Assembly (NCBI RefSeq): GCF_900107105.1 | Contig: NZ_FNOT01000004.1 | Coordinates: 62,001-126,000, forward strand | Reading direction: 5' to 3' | Source of the DNA: Geodermatophilus africanus | Lineage (GTDB): Bacteria > Actinomycetota > Actinomycetes > Mycobacteriales > Geodermatophilaceae | DNA length: 64,000 nucleotides | Part shown: positions 9,085 through 18,572 of the stretch, one piece after another | Position numbering within the stretch: the stretch's first letter is position 1 | Layout of the letters: each line of letters opens with the position of its first letter | Program-made: the position numbers and the translations under genes | Notes under the pieces: generated by a model | Told to the model about the DNA's origin: nothing | What the model saw: the letters and a program-made list of their open reading frames with translations, nothing else | The model's database searches: none

Positions 9085-9894
9085 TCACCGCGTCGCGGTG
9101 CGCTGGTAGAGCCGCACCGAGAGCGGCACGAAGACCGCGAGGATGACCGCCGTCCAGAGCAGCGTGTAGAGCACCGGGTTCTGCAGCGACCAGGCGTCGG
9201 GCACCGGGGTGCCTGGAGGCACGTTCCCGAACAGCTCCCGTGACGCCAGGGTGACCGTCGAGACCGGGTTCCACTCGGCGAAGACCCTCAGCACCGACGG
9301 AAAGGTCTCCAGCGGCACGAACGTGTTGGCGATGAACGTCAGCGGGAAGATGACGATGAAGCTGGCGTTGTTGACCACCTCCGGCGTCCGGACCAGCAGC
9401 CCGACGACCGCCATCAGCCACGAGATCGCGTAGGCGAAGACCAGCAGCACGAGGAACCCGGCCAGTGCTTCCCCGAGCGAGGAGTTGACCCGCCAGCCGA
9501 CGGCCAGGCCGGTCAGCGCCATGACGGCGATCGAGATGACGTTGAGCCCGGAGTCGGCGACCGTCCGCCCGACCAGCACGGCCGAGCGGGACATGGGCAG
9601 CGAGCGGAACCGGTCGATGAGCCCCTTCTGCAGGTCCTCGGCGATGCTGGCCCCGGTGGTCGTCGACCCGAAGACCACCGTCTGCGCGAAGATTCCCGGC
9701 AGCAGGAACTCCGCGTAGCTGATGCCCGGCGGCAACCCGCCGATCGCGCCGCCGAACACGTAGCGGAACAGCACCACGAACATGATCGGCGACAGCGTCG
9801 CGAAGACGATCAGGTCCGGCACCCGCTTGACCTTGATCAGGTTGCGCTTGGTGATGACGACGCTGTCGGACAGCGTCGTCGCGAGGCTGCTCAT
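9085..9894 (-). CDS. ABC-2 type transporter permease (DrrB-like)
   Basis: The 269-residue protein has the six-helix layout of ABC-2 permeases: TM segments at about residues 30-50, 65-85, 110-135, 145-170, 178-200 and 235-255. It contains the family segment PGIFAQTVVFGSTTTGASIAEDLQKGLIDRFRSLPMSRSAVLVGRT. Such permeases pair with a DrrA-type ATPase to export drugs, lipids or polyketides. Its ATG overlaps the upstream ATPase stop as ATGA, so the two are coupled. The substrate cannot be read from the sequence. Confidence 0.92.
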   Translation of the reverse strand: MSSLATTLSDSVVITKRNLIKVKRVPDLIVFATLSPIMFVVLFRYVFGGAIGGLPPGISYAEFLLPGIFAQTVVFGSTTTGASIAEDLQKGLIDRFRSLPMSRSAVLVGRTVADSGLNVISIAVMALTGLAVGWRVNSSLGEALAGFLVLLVFAYAISWLMAVVGLLVRTPEVVNNASFIVIFPLTFIANTFVPLETFPSVLRVFAEWNPVSTVTLASRELFGNVPPGTPVPDAWSLQNPVLYTLLWTAVILAVFVPLSVRLYQRTATR

Positions 9895-10919
9895 GCCATC
9901 CCCCCGGTCGCGGCAGGAAGGGCCGCCTGGTCGTCGTCGGTGGCGACCTCCTCGGTCGCGTGGCCGGTCAGGGCGAGGAAGACGTCGTCGAGGTCCGGCC
10001 GGCGCAGGCCCACGTCGAAGATGTCGGCGATGAAGCCGTCGAGCCGCTGCAGGGCCTCGGCCAGGACCTCGGCGCCGCCGCTGACCGGCAGGCTCAACCG
10101 GCGCGCCTGCTCGTCCACGTGCGGCTCGTCGACGGCCAGCCCGCGCAGCCGGGCCAGGATGTCGGGCAGCACGGCCGCCGTCGTCACGGTGAACTCCAGC
10201 CGCTGACCGCCGACCTGCGCCTTCAGCTCGTCAGCGGTGCCGCGGGCGATGACCCGCCCCCGGTCGATGACGACCATCCGGTCGGCCAGCCGGTCGGCCT
10301 CCTCCAGGTACTGCGTGGTCAGCAGGATCGTCGTCCCGCCGTCGGCGAGGTCGGCGATGAACTCCCACATGCCCAGCCGGCTGCGTGGGTCCAGCCCCGT
10401 CGTCGGCTCGTCGAGGAAGAGGATGCGCGGCCGGGCGATCAGCGACGCGGCGATGTCGAGCCGCCGGCGCATGCCGCCGGAGTAGGTCTTGGCCGGTCGG
10501 TCGGCCGCCCCCGTGAGGTCGAACCGCTCCAGCAGCTCACCGGCCCGCGCCCGCGCCTCGCGCCGGCTCAGCCGGTACAGCCGGCCGACCATCTCGAGGT
10601 TCTCCAGCCCGGTGAGGTACTCGTCGACGGCGGCGTACTGGCCGGTCAGCCCGATCGTGGCGCGCACCGCGTCGGCGTCGTCCACCACATCGAGGCCGGC
10701 CACGCGCACTCGCCCCGCGTCGGCCCGCAGCAGGGTGGTGAGGATCCGCACCACCGTCGTCTTCCCCGCGCCGTTCGGGCCGAGCAGGCCGAGCACCGAC
10801 CCCTCGGCCACGGTCAGGTCCACCGCGTCGAGGGCCGTGGTCGCGCCGAAGCGCTTCACCAGGCCCTCGACGACTATCGCGTCGGTCATGACCGGGGAAC
10901 CAGGTGACGGCGCCGACAC
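9891..10919 (-). CDS. ABC transporter ATP-binding protein (DrrA-like)
   Basis: This is the nucleotide-binding subunit of the exporter encoded with the downstream permease. It has the Walker A motif GPNGAGKTT at about residues 47-55, the signature YSGGMRRRLD, Walker B ILFLDEPTTGLD and the H-loop region ILLTTQYLEEAD. A C-terminal ~100-residue extension resembles the DrrA regulatory tail. The start is either GTG 10919, which has GGAGGAG ten bases upstream, or ATG 10889; I prefer 10919 because of the site. The gene ends by overlapping the permease ATG. A family A repeat separates it from ilvA upstream. Confidence 0.93.
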   Translation of the reverse strand: MSAPSPGSPVMTDAIVVEGLVKRFGATTALDAVDLTVAEGSVLGLLGPNGAGKTTVVRILTTLLRADAGRVRVAGLDVVDDADAVRATIGLTGQYAAVDEYLTGLENLEMVGRLYRLSRREARARAGELLERFDLTGAADRPAKTYSGGMRRRLDIAASLIARPRILFLDEPTTGLDPRSRLGMWEFIADLADGGTTILLTTQYLEEADRLADRMVVIDRGRVIARGTADELKAQVGGQRLEFTVTTAAVLPDILARLRGLAVDEPHVDEQARRLSLPVSGGAEVLAEALQRLDGFIADIFDVGLRRPDLDDVFLALTGHATEEVATDDDQAALPAATGGMA

Positions 10920-10921
10920 TT

Positions 10922-10993
10922 CCCGACCACTCCTCCGGCCCTCCTGCAGGGGCCCATCGCGAGCCTGCGAGCGGTGGGGGGCAGGAGGGTCCT
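10922..10993 (-). repeat. Family A post-stop stem-loop repeat
   Basis: On the minus strand it begins at the base after the ilvA stop with AAGGACCCTCCTGC and closes with GCAGGAGGGCC, so the outer arms pair over about 11 bp. The ribosome binding site of the next gene (GGAGGAG) begins directly at the 3' edge. It therefore separates two genes that run in the same direction. Confidence 0.75.
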
Positions 10994-12217
10994 TCAGCCG
11001 GTGGTCACCGTGTAGCCGGCCCGGTGGAGCCGGGCGAGCACCTCCTCGGCGTGCTCGGGCCCGCGGGTCTCCAGGACGACGAACACCTCGACCTCGCCCA
11101 GCCCCAGCCGGGTCGCCGTCCGCTCGTGCTCGACCTCCAGCACGTTGGCGCCGACCTCGGCCAGCTCGCCGAGCACCGCCGCCAGCGACCCCGGCCGGTC
11201 GGGCACCCGCAGCCGCAGCGACTGGTAGCGGCCGGCGGCGGCCATGCCGTGCTGCACGACCTTGAGCAGCAGCACCGGGTCGATGTTGCCGCCGGAGACG
11301 ATCGCCACCACCGGCGGCGGGAAGGCGGCCGGGTCAGCGAGCACGGCGGCGACCGCGGCCACGCCGGCCGGTTCGACGACGAGCTTCGCCCGCTCCAGGC
11401 AGAACAGCAGCGCCTGCGAGAGGTCCTCCTCGCCCACCGTGCGCACCTCGTCGACAAGGTCGCGGACGTGCGCGAACGTCAGCTCCCCCGGCGAGCCGAC
11501 GGCGATGCCGTCGGCCATCGTCGTCATGCCCGCCAGCGCCACCGGCCGGCCGGCGGCCAGCGACCCCGGGAAGGCGGCGGCCGCGGCCGCCTGGACGCCG
11601 ACGACCCGGACGTCGGGACGGCGGGACCGCACGGCGGCCGCGATGCCGGAGACCAGGCCCCCGCCGCCGGTGCAGACGACGACGGTGGCGACGTCGGGGC
11701 ACTGGTCGAGCACCTCCAGGCCGACCGTGCCCTGCCCGGCGATCACGTCGGGGTGGTCGAACGGGTGGATGAACACCGCGCCGGTGCGCTGCGCGTGCTC
11801 GGCGGCCGCCGCCAGGGCCTCGGTCAGCGACGCGCCGCCCAGCCGGGCCTCGGCGCCGTACCCGCGGGTGGCCGCCACCTTGGGCAGGGGCGCGCTCTCG
11901 GGCATGAAGACCGTGGCCCGGATGCCGAGCAGCTGCGCGGCCAGGGCGACGCCCTGCGCGTGGTTGCCGGCGCTGGCCGCGACGACGCCTCGCGCCCGCT
12001 CCTCGGGCGAGAGCCGCGCCAGCCGGGTGTAGGCGCCGCGGATCTTGAACGAGCCGGTGCGCTGCAGGTTCTCGCACTTGAGCCAGACCGGCCCGCCGAC
12101 CCGCTCGGCCAGCGCGCGCGAGTGCTCCAGGGGCGTGTGCCGGACGACCCCCTCCAGCAGCGCCGCCGCGGCCGCGACGTCCGCCCCGCCGACCAGCGAG
12201 ACGTCGGCTCGTGTCAT
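10994..12217 (-). CDS. ilvA: Threonine ammonia-lyase
   Basis: The enzyme deaminates threonine to 2-oxobutanoate, the first committed step to isoleucine, using pyridoxal phosphate. The PLP lysine lies in RTGSFKIRGAY at residue 58. The glycine-rich phosphate loop CTGGGGLVSGI and the region SAGNHAQGVA follow. The C-terminal ~75 residues (LRVPDRPGSLAAVLGEL to the end) form one ACT domain, as in the shorter actinobacterial threonine dehydratases. The 407-residue length matches. The ATG at 12217 is divergent from the AAA+ ATPase gene, with 83 bases between starts for both promoters. A purely catabolic role cannot be excluded. Confidence 0.94.
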   Translation of the reverse strand: MTRADVSLVGGADVAAAAALLEGVVRHTPLEHSRALAERVGGPVWLKCENLQRTGSFKIRGAYTRLARLSPEERARGVVAASAGNHAQGVALAAQLLGIRATVFMPESAPLPKVAATRGYGAEARLGGASLTEALAAAAEHAQRTGAVFIHPFDHPDVIAGQGTVGLEVLDQCPDVATVVVCTGGGGLVSGIAAAVRSRRPDVRVVGVQAAAAAAFPGSLAAGRPVALAGMTTMADGIAVGSPGELTFAHVRDLVDEVRTVGEEDLSQALLFCLERAKLVVEPAGVAAVAAVLADPAAFPPPVVAIVSGGNIDPVLLLKVVQHGMAAAGRYQSLRLRVPDRPGSLAAVLGELAEVGANVLEVEHERTATRLGLGEVEVFVVLETRGPEHAEEVLARLHRAGYTVTTG

Positions 12218-12300
12218 GCGGTGATCATCGCAGGCCCGGGGCCGGATCGGCAGCGAGCGACGGGTGCCCGCGCCGCCGCTCGCGTCGTACCGTGGCGGGG

Positions 12301-13755
12301 GTGACGGACCCTGGCTCCCCCGCCTCCGCTCCCCCCGCTCCCACGACCCTGGGCGAGCTCCGCGACAGCGGGGCCACCTGCCGGCCGGTCAAGGCCGAGA
12401 TCCGCGCCAACCTGCTCGCCCGCCTGGCCGCCGGCGAGCCGTCCCTGCCGGGCATCGTCGGCTTCGAGGACACCGTCGTCCCGGAGGTCGAGCGCGCCCT
12501 CATCGCCGGCCACGACCTGGTGCTCCTGGGTGAGCGCGGCCAGGGCAAGACCCGCCTGATCCGCACGCTGATCGGCCTGCTGGACGAGTGGACCCCGGTG
12601 CTCACCGGCAGCGAGCTCAACGAGCACCCGCTGGCCCCGATCAGCGTGTGGGCGCACCGGCAGGTCGCCGAGCACGGCGACGCCACCCCCGTCGGCTGGC
12701 TGCACCGCAGCGAGCGCTTCGGCGAGAAGCTGGCCACCCCCGACACCAGCGTCGGCGACCTCATCGGCGACGTCGACCCGATCAAGGTGGCCGAGGGCCG
12801 CACGCTGGGCGACCCCGAGACGGTGCACTACGGCCTGGTCCCCCGCACCAACCGCGGCATCTTCAGCGTCAACGAGCTGCCTGACCTCGCCGAGCGCATC
12901 CAGGTCGCGCTGCTCAATGTGCTCGAGGAACGCGACATCCAGATCCGCGGTTACCGGGTGCGGCTCCCGCTGGACCTGCTGCTGGTCGCCAGCGCCAACC
13001 CCGAGGACTACACCAACCGGGGCCGGATCATCACCCCGCTCAAGGACCGGTTCGGCGCCGAGGTGCGCACCCACTACCCGATCGAGCTGGCCGACGAGGT
13101 GCGCCTCCTGCACCAGGAGGCGCGGGTGTCCGGGCTGGGCGACGGCGGTCTGGACACGCCCCTGGTCCCGGAGCACCTGGCGGAGATCGTCGCCCGCTTC
13201 ACCCGGCTGGTCCGCGACTCCAACCACGTCGACCAGCGCTCCGGCGTCAGCGCCCGCTTCGCCATCGCCGGACTGGAGACCGTGGCCGCCTCCGCCGTCC
13301 GCCGGGCCGCGGTCGCCGGGGAGACGCGGCCGGTCGCCCGCGTCGTCGACCTGCCGAGCATCGTGCCGGCCAGCCGGGGCAAGGTCGAGTTCGCCGACTC
13401 CGGCTCCGACCCGGACGACGAGCGGGAGATCGAGGTGCTCGAGCACCTGCTGCGGCAGGCGACCGCGCAGACGTTCCGGGCCCGCTGCGCCGGGCTGGAC
13501 CTCACCGGCCTGCAGGAGCACTTCACCGGCGGGGAGACCGTCGAGTCCGGCGAGCTGGTGCCGGCCGCGGCCCTGCTCGGGCAGCTCGGCACCATCCCGA
13601 GACTGGCCGAGCTGCTGGGGCGCCTGGGCGTGCCGGAGGGCGAGCAGTCGGCCGAGCAGGCCGCCGCCGCGGTGGAGTTCGCCCTCGAGGGCCTCTACCT
13701 CACCCGCCGGCTGGCCAAGGACACCGACGGCCCGCGCACGGTCTACGGGGCCTGA
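12301..13755 (+). CDS. MoxR/ChlI-like AAA+ ATPase
   Basis: The 484-residue protein has the Walker A motif GERGQGKTR at residues 77-85, a sensor/arginine-finger region typical of magnesium chelatase-like AAA+ ATPases ([34 protein letters not shown]), and a helical C-terminal lid. Mycobacteria encode a similar pair (annotated as magnesium chelatase plus a VWA protein). No chlorophyll pathway is expected, so the likely role is chaperone-like remodelling of a target with the VWA partner encoded 81 bases downstream. The start GTG at 12301 removes an unrelated N-terminal extension and gives the family's usual beginning (TLGELRDSG). Confidence 0.9.
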   Translation: [484 protein letters not shown]

Positions 13756-13836
13756 CGTGAGCAAGCGTGCGAGCTCACGCATGAGCACAGCGTGCTGCAC
13801 CACTGCTCCGACGAGCGCCAGCGAGGAGGAGCAGTG

Positions 13837-15819
13837 GTGAGGCGGCCGGGGAAGGGCTACCGGTACGGGCGCTGGCGGGGCGGGCCCGACCCGCTCGCCC
13901 CGCCCTACGACCTGGGCAGCGCGGTCGACGAGATCGGCGACTCGGTGCTCGGCGGCAGCGGCGTGCGCGAGGCGCTGCGCGAGCTGCTGCGCCGCGGGAT
14001 GGACGGCCGGCGCGGGCTGGACGAGCTGCGCCGGTCGGTCCGCGAGCGGCTGCGGCAGGCGCGCAACGTGGGCCGGATGGACGGCACGCTGCAGGAGGTG
14101 CGCGAGCTGCTCGACCGCGCCGTCGAGGCCGAGCGTCGGGAGCTGTTCCCCGACCCGGACGACATGGCGCGGCTCAAGGAGGCCGAGCTCGACGCGCTGC
14201 CCGACGACACCGCGGGCGCGGTCCGGGCGCTCAAGGAGTACGACTGGCGCTCGGCGGAGGCCCGGCAGGCGTACGAGCAGATCCAGGACCTGCTGCGCCG
14301 CGAGGTGCTCGACAGCTCCTTCGCCTCGATGAAGCAGGCGCTGGAGAACGCCACCGAGGGCGACGTCCAGGCGGTCAAGGACATGGTCGCGGACCTGTCG
14401 CAGCTCATCGACGCGCACAACCGCGGCGAGGACACCGACGAGCAGTTCCAGCAGTTCATGGACAAGCACGGGCAGTTCTTCCCCGACGACCCGCAGTCGG
14501 TCGAGGAGCTGATCGACCAGCTCGCCCGCCGGGCGGCCGCGCAGGAGCGGATGATGGCCGGCCTGTCGCCCGAGCAGCGGGCCGAGCTGGCCGACCTGAT
14601 GGCCCAGACGATGCAGGACATGGGCCTGGCCAGCGAGATGGCGCACCTCCAGGACGCCCTGCGCCAGGCCCGGCCGGACCTGCCCTGGGGGCAGCGCGGG
14701 CAGGTGCCCGACGGCGAGCAGTCCCTCGGCATGGGCGACGCCACCAGCGCCGTCGCCGAGCTGGCCGACCTCGAGGCGCTGTCCAACCAGCTGTCGCAGG
14801 GCTACGCCGGCGCGTCGATGGCCGACGTCGACGAGGAGCTCCTGGAGCGGGCGCTGGGCCGGCCCGCCGTCGACGACCTCTCGGCGCTGCGCCGGTTGGA
14901 GCGCGAGCTGGAGCGGCAGGGCTACCTCAACCGCTCCGACGGCAGGCTGGAACTCTCCCCCAAGGCGGTGCGCCGGCTGGGTGCGACCGCGCTGCGCCGG
15001 GTGTTCGCGCAGCTCGACGCCACCGGCCGCGGCGAGCACGACGTCGCCGACGCCGGCGCGGCCGGGGAGCTGACCGGCAGCTCACGGGAGTGGCGGTTCG
15101 GGGACGAGCAGCCGCTCGACGTCGTCCGGACGGTGCGCAACGCCGTCCTGCGCACGGCGCACGAGCCGCGTGCCGACGACGACCGGCGGGTGCGGATCGC
15201 CGTCGAGGACTTCGAGGTCGTGGAGACCGAGCGGCGCACCGGTGCCGCGGTCGCGCTGCTGGTCGACCTCTCCTACTCGATGGCGCTGCGCGGCACGTGG
15301 GGGGCGGCGAAGTCGACGGCGATGGCGCTGCACTCGCTGGTGACCACGCGCTTCCCGCAGGACGCGATCCAAATCATCGGCTTCTCCTCCACCGCGCAGG
15401 TGCTGCGGCCGGAGACCCTCGCCGAGCTGTCGGTGGACACCTTGCAGGGCACCAACCTGCAGCACGGGCTGATCCTGGCCCGCCGGTTCCTCGCGCACCA
15501 CCGGGACGCCGAGCCGGTGGTGCTGGTCGTCACCGACGGCGAGCCGACCGCCCACCTGGAGGACGACGGAACGCCGTTCTTCTGCTGGCCGCCGATGCCC
15601 GAGACGATCGCCCGCACCGTCGCCGAGGTGGAGCGGGTGGCCCGCTCGGGAGCGACGATGAACGTCTTCGCCCTCGACCCGGAGCCCGGGCTGGTGCACT
15701 TCGTCCACGACATTACCCAGCGGGCCGGCGGCCGGGTGTTCACCCCGGACAGCGAACGGCTCGGCGAGTACGTCGTGGCCGACTACCTGCGCACCCGCCG
15801 GGGCCGTCGGGCGCGCTGA
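13837..15819 (+). CDS. VWA-domain protein partnering the AAA+ ATPase
   Basis: The 660-residue protein begins at GTG 13837 behind GAGGAGGA. A long helical, acidic N-terminal and central region (about residues 1-400) precedes a von Willebrand factor A domain. The MIDAS motif D-L-S-Y-S is complete at residues 477-481 and is followed by the Thr/Asp sites (GTNLQHG, VVTDGEPTAH). MoxR-type ATPases and VWA proteins often act together to insert metals or mature complexes, with the VWA domain holding the substrate. No signal peptide or membrane segment is visible, so the pair should act in the cytoplasm. The natural target is unknown. Confidence 0.9.
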   Translation: MRRPGKGYRYGRWRGGPDPLAPPYDLGSAVDEIGDSVLGGSGVREALRELLRRGMDGRRGLDELRRSVRERLRQARNVGRMDGTLQEVRELLDRAVEAERRELFPDPDDMARLKEAELDALPDDTAGAVRALKEYDWRSAEARQAYEQIQDLLRREVLDSSFASMKQALENATEGDVQAVKDMVADLSQLIDAHNRGEDTDEQFQQFMDKHGQFFPDDPQSVEELIDQLARRAAAQERMMAGLSPEQRAELADLMAQTMQDMGLASEMAHLQDALRQARPDLPWGQRGQVPDGEQSLGMGDATSAVAELADLEALSNQLSQGYAGASMADVDEELLERALGRPAVDDLSALRRLERELERQGYLNRSDGRLELSPKAVRRLGATALRRVFAQLDATGRGEHDVADAGAAGELTGSSREWRFGDEQPLDVVRTVRNAVLRTAHEPRADDDRRVRIAVEDFEVVETERRTGAAVALLVDLSYSMALRGTWGAAKSTAMALHSLVTTRFPQDAIQIIGFSSTAQVLRPETLAELSVDTLQGTNLQHGLILARRFLAHHRDAEPVVLVVTDGEPTAHLEDDGTPFFCWPPMPETIARTVAEVERVARSGATMNVFALDPEPGLVHFVHDITQRAGGRVFTPDSERLGEYVVADYLRTRRGRRAR

Positions 15820-15828
15820 ACGCGGCGA

Positions 15829-15892
15829 GATCGCCGATCTCGCGCGGTTCCGCGCCTCGGGGCGTGCGAGATCGCCGATCTCGCCGGGAGAG
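15829..15892 (+). repeat. Family B repeat pair
   Basis: Two copies of the near-palindrome GCGAGATCGCCGATCTCGC flank a short spacer rich in GCGCGG and CCGCGCC. The pair follows the VWA gene stop by ten bases. A second pair occurs after the thiolase gene. Confidence 0.8.
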
Positions 15893-15899
15893 TGGGCAC

Positions 15900-16349
15900 G
15901 TGACCCCCGCGCTGACCGTCGAGGAGGTGCCGCTCGACATCGTCCTGCCGCTGCGCAGCGCCGTCCTGCGCGGCGGTGGGCCCGCCGGCATGCCGGGGGA
16001 CGACGACCCGGCGACCGTGCACCTCGCCGTGCGCACCGCGGACGGCGAGGTCGCGGGCGTCGTGCGCCTCTCCCCCGCCCCGTGCCCCTGGCGGGAGGCC
16101 CGCGCCCCGTGGCAGCTGCGCGGGATGGCCACCGACCCGGTGGCCCGCGGCACGGGGGTGGGCCGGCTGCTGCTCGACGCCTCGCTCGAGCTGGTCGGGG
16201 CGCGGGGCGGGGACCTGGTGTGGTGCGACGCCCGCACCACGGCGGCGGGCTTCTACGAGCGTGCGGGATTCACCGTGGTCGCCGGCCCCTACGACAAGCC
16301 GGGGGTCGGCCCGCACGTCGGCATGCTGGTCGAGCTGCCGCAGCGCTGA
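15900..16349 (+). CDS. GNAT family N-acetyltransferase
   Basis: The 149-residue protein shows the GNAT core: a beta strand with the acetyl-CoA pyrophosphate-binding pattern VARGTGVGRLLL (the R/QxxGxG/A motif) and the closing strand TTAAGFYERAGFTVV. The N-terminus has VLPLRSAVLRGG, as in many small actinobacterial acetyltransferases. The substrate cannot be predicted. The start is GTG 15900, directly after the family B repeat; no ATG is in frame nearby. It is followed 29 bases later by a hydrolase gene, and both could form one transcript. Confidence 0.85.
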   Translation: MTPALTVEEVPLDIVLPLRSAVLRGGGPAGMPGDDDPATVHLAVRTADGEVAGVVRLSPAPCPWREARAPWQLRGMATDPVARGTGVGRLLLDASLELVGARGGDLVWCDARTTAAGFYERAGFTVVAGPYDKPGVGPHVGMLVELPQR

Positions 16350-16378
16350 GTCCGGCGGCTCCGGGCAGTCGGTACCGC

Positions 16379-17170
16379 ATGACCGAGTACGTGCGAACCG
16401 AGGACGGCGTGCCGATCGCCTACGACCGTGCGGGCAGCGGCCAGCCGCTGGTCCTGGTCGACGGCGCCGGCCAGTTCCGCGCGGTCGACCCCGACACCCG
16501 CGAGCTGACCGGCGAGCTGGCCTGCCGGGGCTTCGACGTCGTCCACCACGACCGCCCCGGCCGCGGCGACAGCGGGGGTGGACCACAGTTCTCGCTCGCC
16601 GGGGAGGTGGCGGCCGTCCGGGCCCTGCTGGACGTCATCGGCGGGCGGGCGTGGCTCTACGGCAGCTCCTCGGGCGGCGCGATCGCCCTCGCCGCGGCCG
16701 CCGGGATCCCGGGGGTGGAGCGGCTGCTGCTGTGGGAGGTGCCGCTGGGCGAGGAGGGGGGCACCGATGGCGCGGAGTTCCTCGGCGCGATCCGGCGGCT
16801 GCTGGCGGCCGGCGACCGGGAGGGAGCCCTCCGGGCGTTCACGGAGGACATCCCGGGCTGGTTCGACGCCGTCCGCAGCGGCCCGCAGTGGCCGCTGTAC
16901 GAGCGGATGGCCCCGACCCTCGAGGCCGACGCCGAGGCGCTGGCCTGGACGCAATCGGCACCGCGTGCGCAGCTGTGGGCGTCGGTGACCGCACCCGCCG
17001 TCGTCCTGCTCGGCTCGTCGCCCTTCCCGTTCATGGTGGACGCCGCCGAGTCGCTGCTCCGGTCGCTCCCCCGCGCCGAGCGCGCCGAGGTGCCGGGCAG
17101 CGGCCACCACTGGGAGCCGGCCGACCTCGCCGACCGCCTCGCCGCGTACCTCCCCGTCAGCGGACCGTGA
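16379..17170 (+). CDS. Alpha/beta hydrolase
   Basis: The 263-residue protein has the nucleophile elbow GSSSGG with Ser97, the oxyanion-region strand LVLVDGAGQF, a DRPGRGDS turn, and the catalytic histidine in VPGSGHHWEP near the C-terminus. The fold and length fit the small esterase/epoxide-hydrolase-like group. No signal peptide is seen. It ends 14 bases inside the convergent DUF2252 gene. The substrate is unknown. Confidence 0.87.
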   Translation: MTEYVRTEDGVPIAYDRAGSGQPLVLVDGAGQFRAVDPDTRELTGELACRGFDVVHHDRPGRGDSGGGPQFSLAGEVAAVRALLDVIGGRAWLYGSSSGGAIALAAAAGIPGVERLLLWEVPLGEEGGTDGAEFLGAIRRLLAAGDREGALRAFTEDIPGWFDAVRSGPQWPLYERMAPTLEADAEALAWTQSAPRAQLWASVTAPAVVLLGSSPFPFMVDAAESLLRSLPRAERAEVPGSGHHWEPADLADRLAAYLPVSGP

Positions 17171-18506
17171 GCGAGCCGCTCGAGCTGATCCCCGGAATCC
17201 GGCCGGCCCGGAAGGCGTCGACGAACAACCGGAAGTCGTCCTGGGTGCGGCGGGCGTAGTCGTGCGCGAACCCGACGAGGTCGGCGACGAACTCGTCCTG
17301 CCGGTCCCCGACCAGCTCGGTGATCGCCTCCTCGGTCTGGAAGGGCACCAGCGTGTGGTCGCTGTCGACGTCCCCGACGCAGTGCACCTTCGCCGTCGCC
17401 CGGCCGAGCTGGACCATCACGGGCGCGATCTCCTCGGGCTCGGTGAGGTCCTCCCAGTCCAGGTCGACCTCGTAGGGCGAGAGCTCCTGGACGACGAAGC
17501 CGACCCCGCCGATCTCGGTGTGGCCGAGGAACTGCGAGGCGTTGGCCTGCAGCGCGCGCTGGGACACCGCCGTCCGGTGCCCCTCGTGCTCGAAGGCCGA
17601 CCGGATCTGCGGGTCGCGGACGACGCGGCTCGGTGCCGGCACGTTGCCCTGCTTGAGCGAGAGGACGACGTCGTTCTCCAGCGCCTGGTCGTAGCCCTCG
17701 AGCAGCACGGTGTAGGCGGGCAGTCCGGCGCTGCCGATGCCGAACCCGCCGGTGGCGACGACGTCCTTCACGTCGTAGGCCACGTCGCGGCGCCGCCGCG
17801 GCGGGAACACCGTCTCCCGGTACCGGTCGAGGGCGGCGAGCACCCGGTCGCGCTCGGCGCCGTCGAGCCGGCGGCTGCGCGGGCCGTCGGCGAAGCGCCG
17901 CTGGAAGTCCTCGACGACGGTCAGCCGGTCCAGCAGCGCCGACCGGCTGCGGGCGCTGGTCTCCAGGATCGCGTCGTGCACCGCGCCCTCGGTGTTCTCC
18001 TTGACCAGGGCGAAGGACTTGTCGTCGTCGAGCCGGGTGAAGGCGCGCACCTGGTCGAGGTACGCGGTCAGGTAGGCCTGCAGCAGGTCGGTGATGACCT
18101 CGTCGCCGAAGGCCTTGCGCCAGGCCAGGAGCGCGAAGCTGGCGCCGAACCGGCGCAGGTCCCAGCTGACGTGCCCGACGTAGGCCTCGTCGAAGTCGTT
18201 GACGTCGAAGACGATCCGCCCGGCGCCGTCCATGTACGTGCCGAAGTTCTCCGCGTGCAGGTCACCCTGGATCCACACCCGGCCGGTGCGCTCGTCGCAC
18301 CAGGGGTCGGTCAGCTCCGCCATGTCGGCGTAGAAGAGACAGGCGGTGCCCCGGTAGAAGGCGAACGGGTCGGCCGCCATCTTGCGGAACTTGGTGCGGA
18401 AGGCATCGGCGTCGGCGGTCATCAGCTCGGAGAAGGCGTCGACGAGCACGTCGACGATCTGCTGCGAGCGGTCACCGTGGGTGACCCGTGCGAGGGATTC
18501 GGCCAC
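17157..18506 (-). CDS. DUF2252 domain protein
   Basis: The 449-residue protein matches the DUF2252 family, which is distantly related to protein-kinase-like/aminoglycoside phosphotransferase folds. Recognisable segments are FYRGTACLFYADM, WIQGDLHAENFGTY (the HxxN-like catalytic loop), FDVNDFDEAY (a D-loop that could bind metal) and VQELSPYEVDL. These suggest a kinase-like fold with possible phosphotransfer activity, but no substrate is known. The start is taken at GTG 18506; no upstream sequence looks coding. The 3' end overlaps the convergent hydrolase by 14 bases. Confidence 0.9.
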   Translation of the reverse strand: MAESLARVTHGDRSQQIVDVLVDAFSELMTADADAFRTKFRKMAADPFAFYRGTACLFYADMAELTDPWCDERTGRVWIQGDLHAENFGTYMDGAGRIVFDVNDFDEAYVGHVSWDLRRFGASFALLAWRKAFGDEVITDLLQAYLTAYLDQVRAFTRLDDDKSFALVKENTEGAVHDAILETSARSRSALLDRLTVVEDFQRRFADGPRSRRLDGAERDRVLAALDRYRETVFPPRRRRDVAYDVKDVVATGGFGIGSAGLPAYTVLLEGYDQALENDVVLSLKQGNVPAPSRVVRDPQIRSAFEHEGHRTAVSQRALQANASQFLGHTEIGGVGFVVQELSPYEVDLDWEDLTEPEEIAPVMVQLGRATAKVHCVGDVDSDHTLVPFQTEEAITELVGDRQDEFVADLVGFAHDYARRTQDDFRLFVDAFRAGRIPGISSSGSLTVR

Positions 18507-18572
18507 GGGAGGACGGTAGGCGGCGGTTAGCCTGCAGTGACAGGGGTTCTCCTTCCGAGGGACGGAGCGGCG

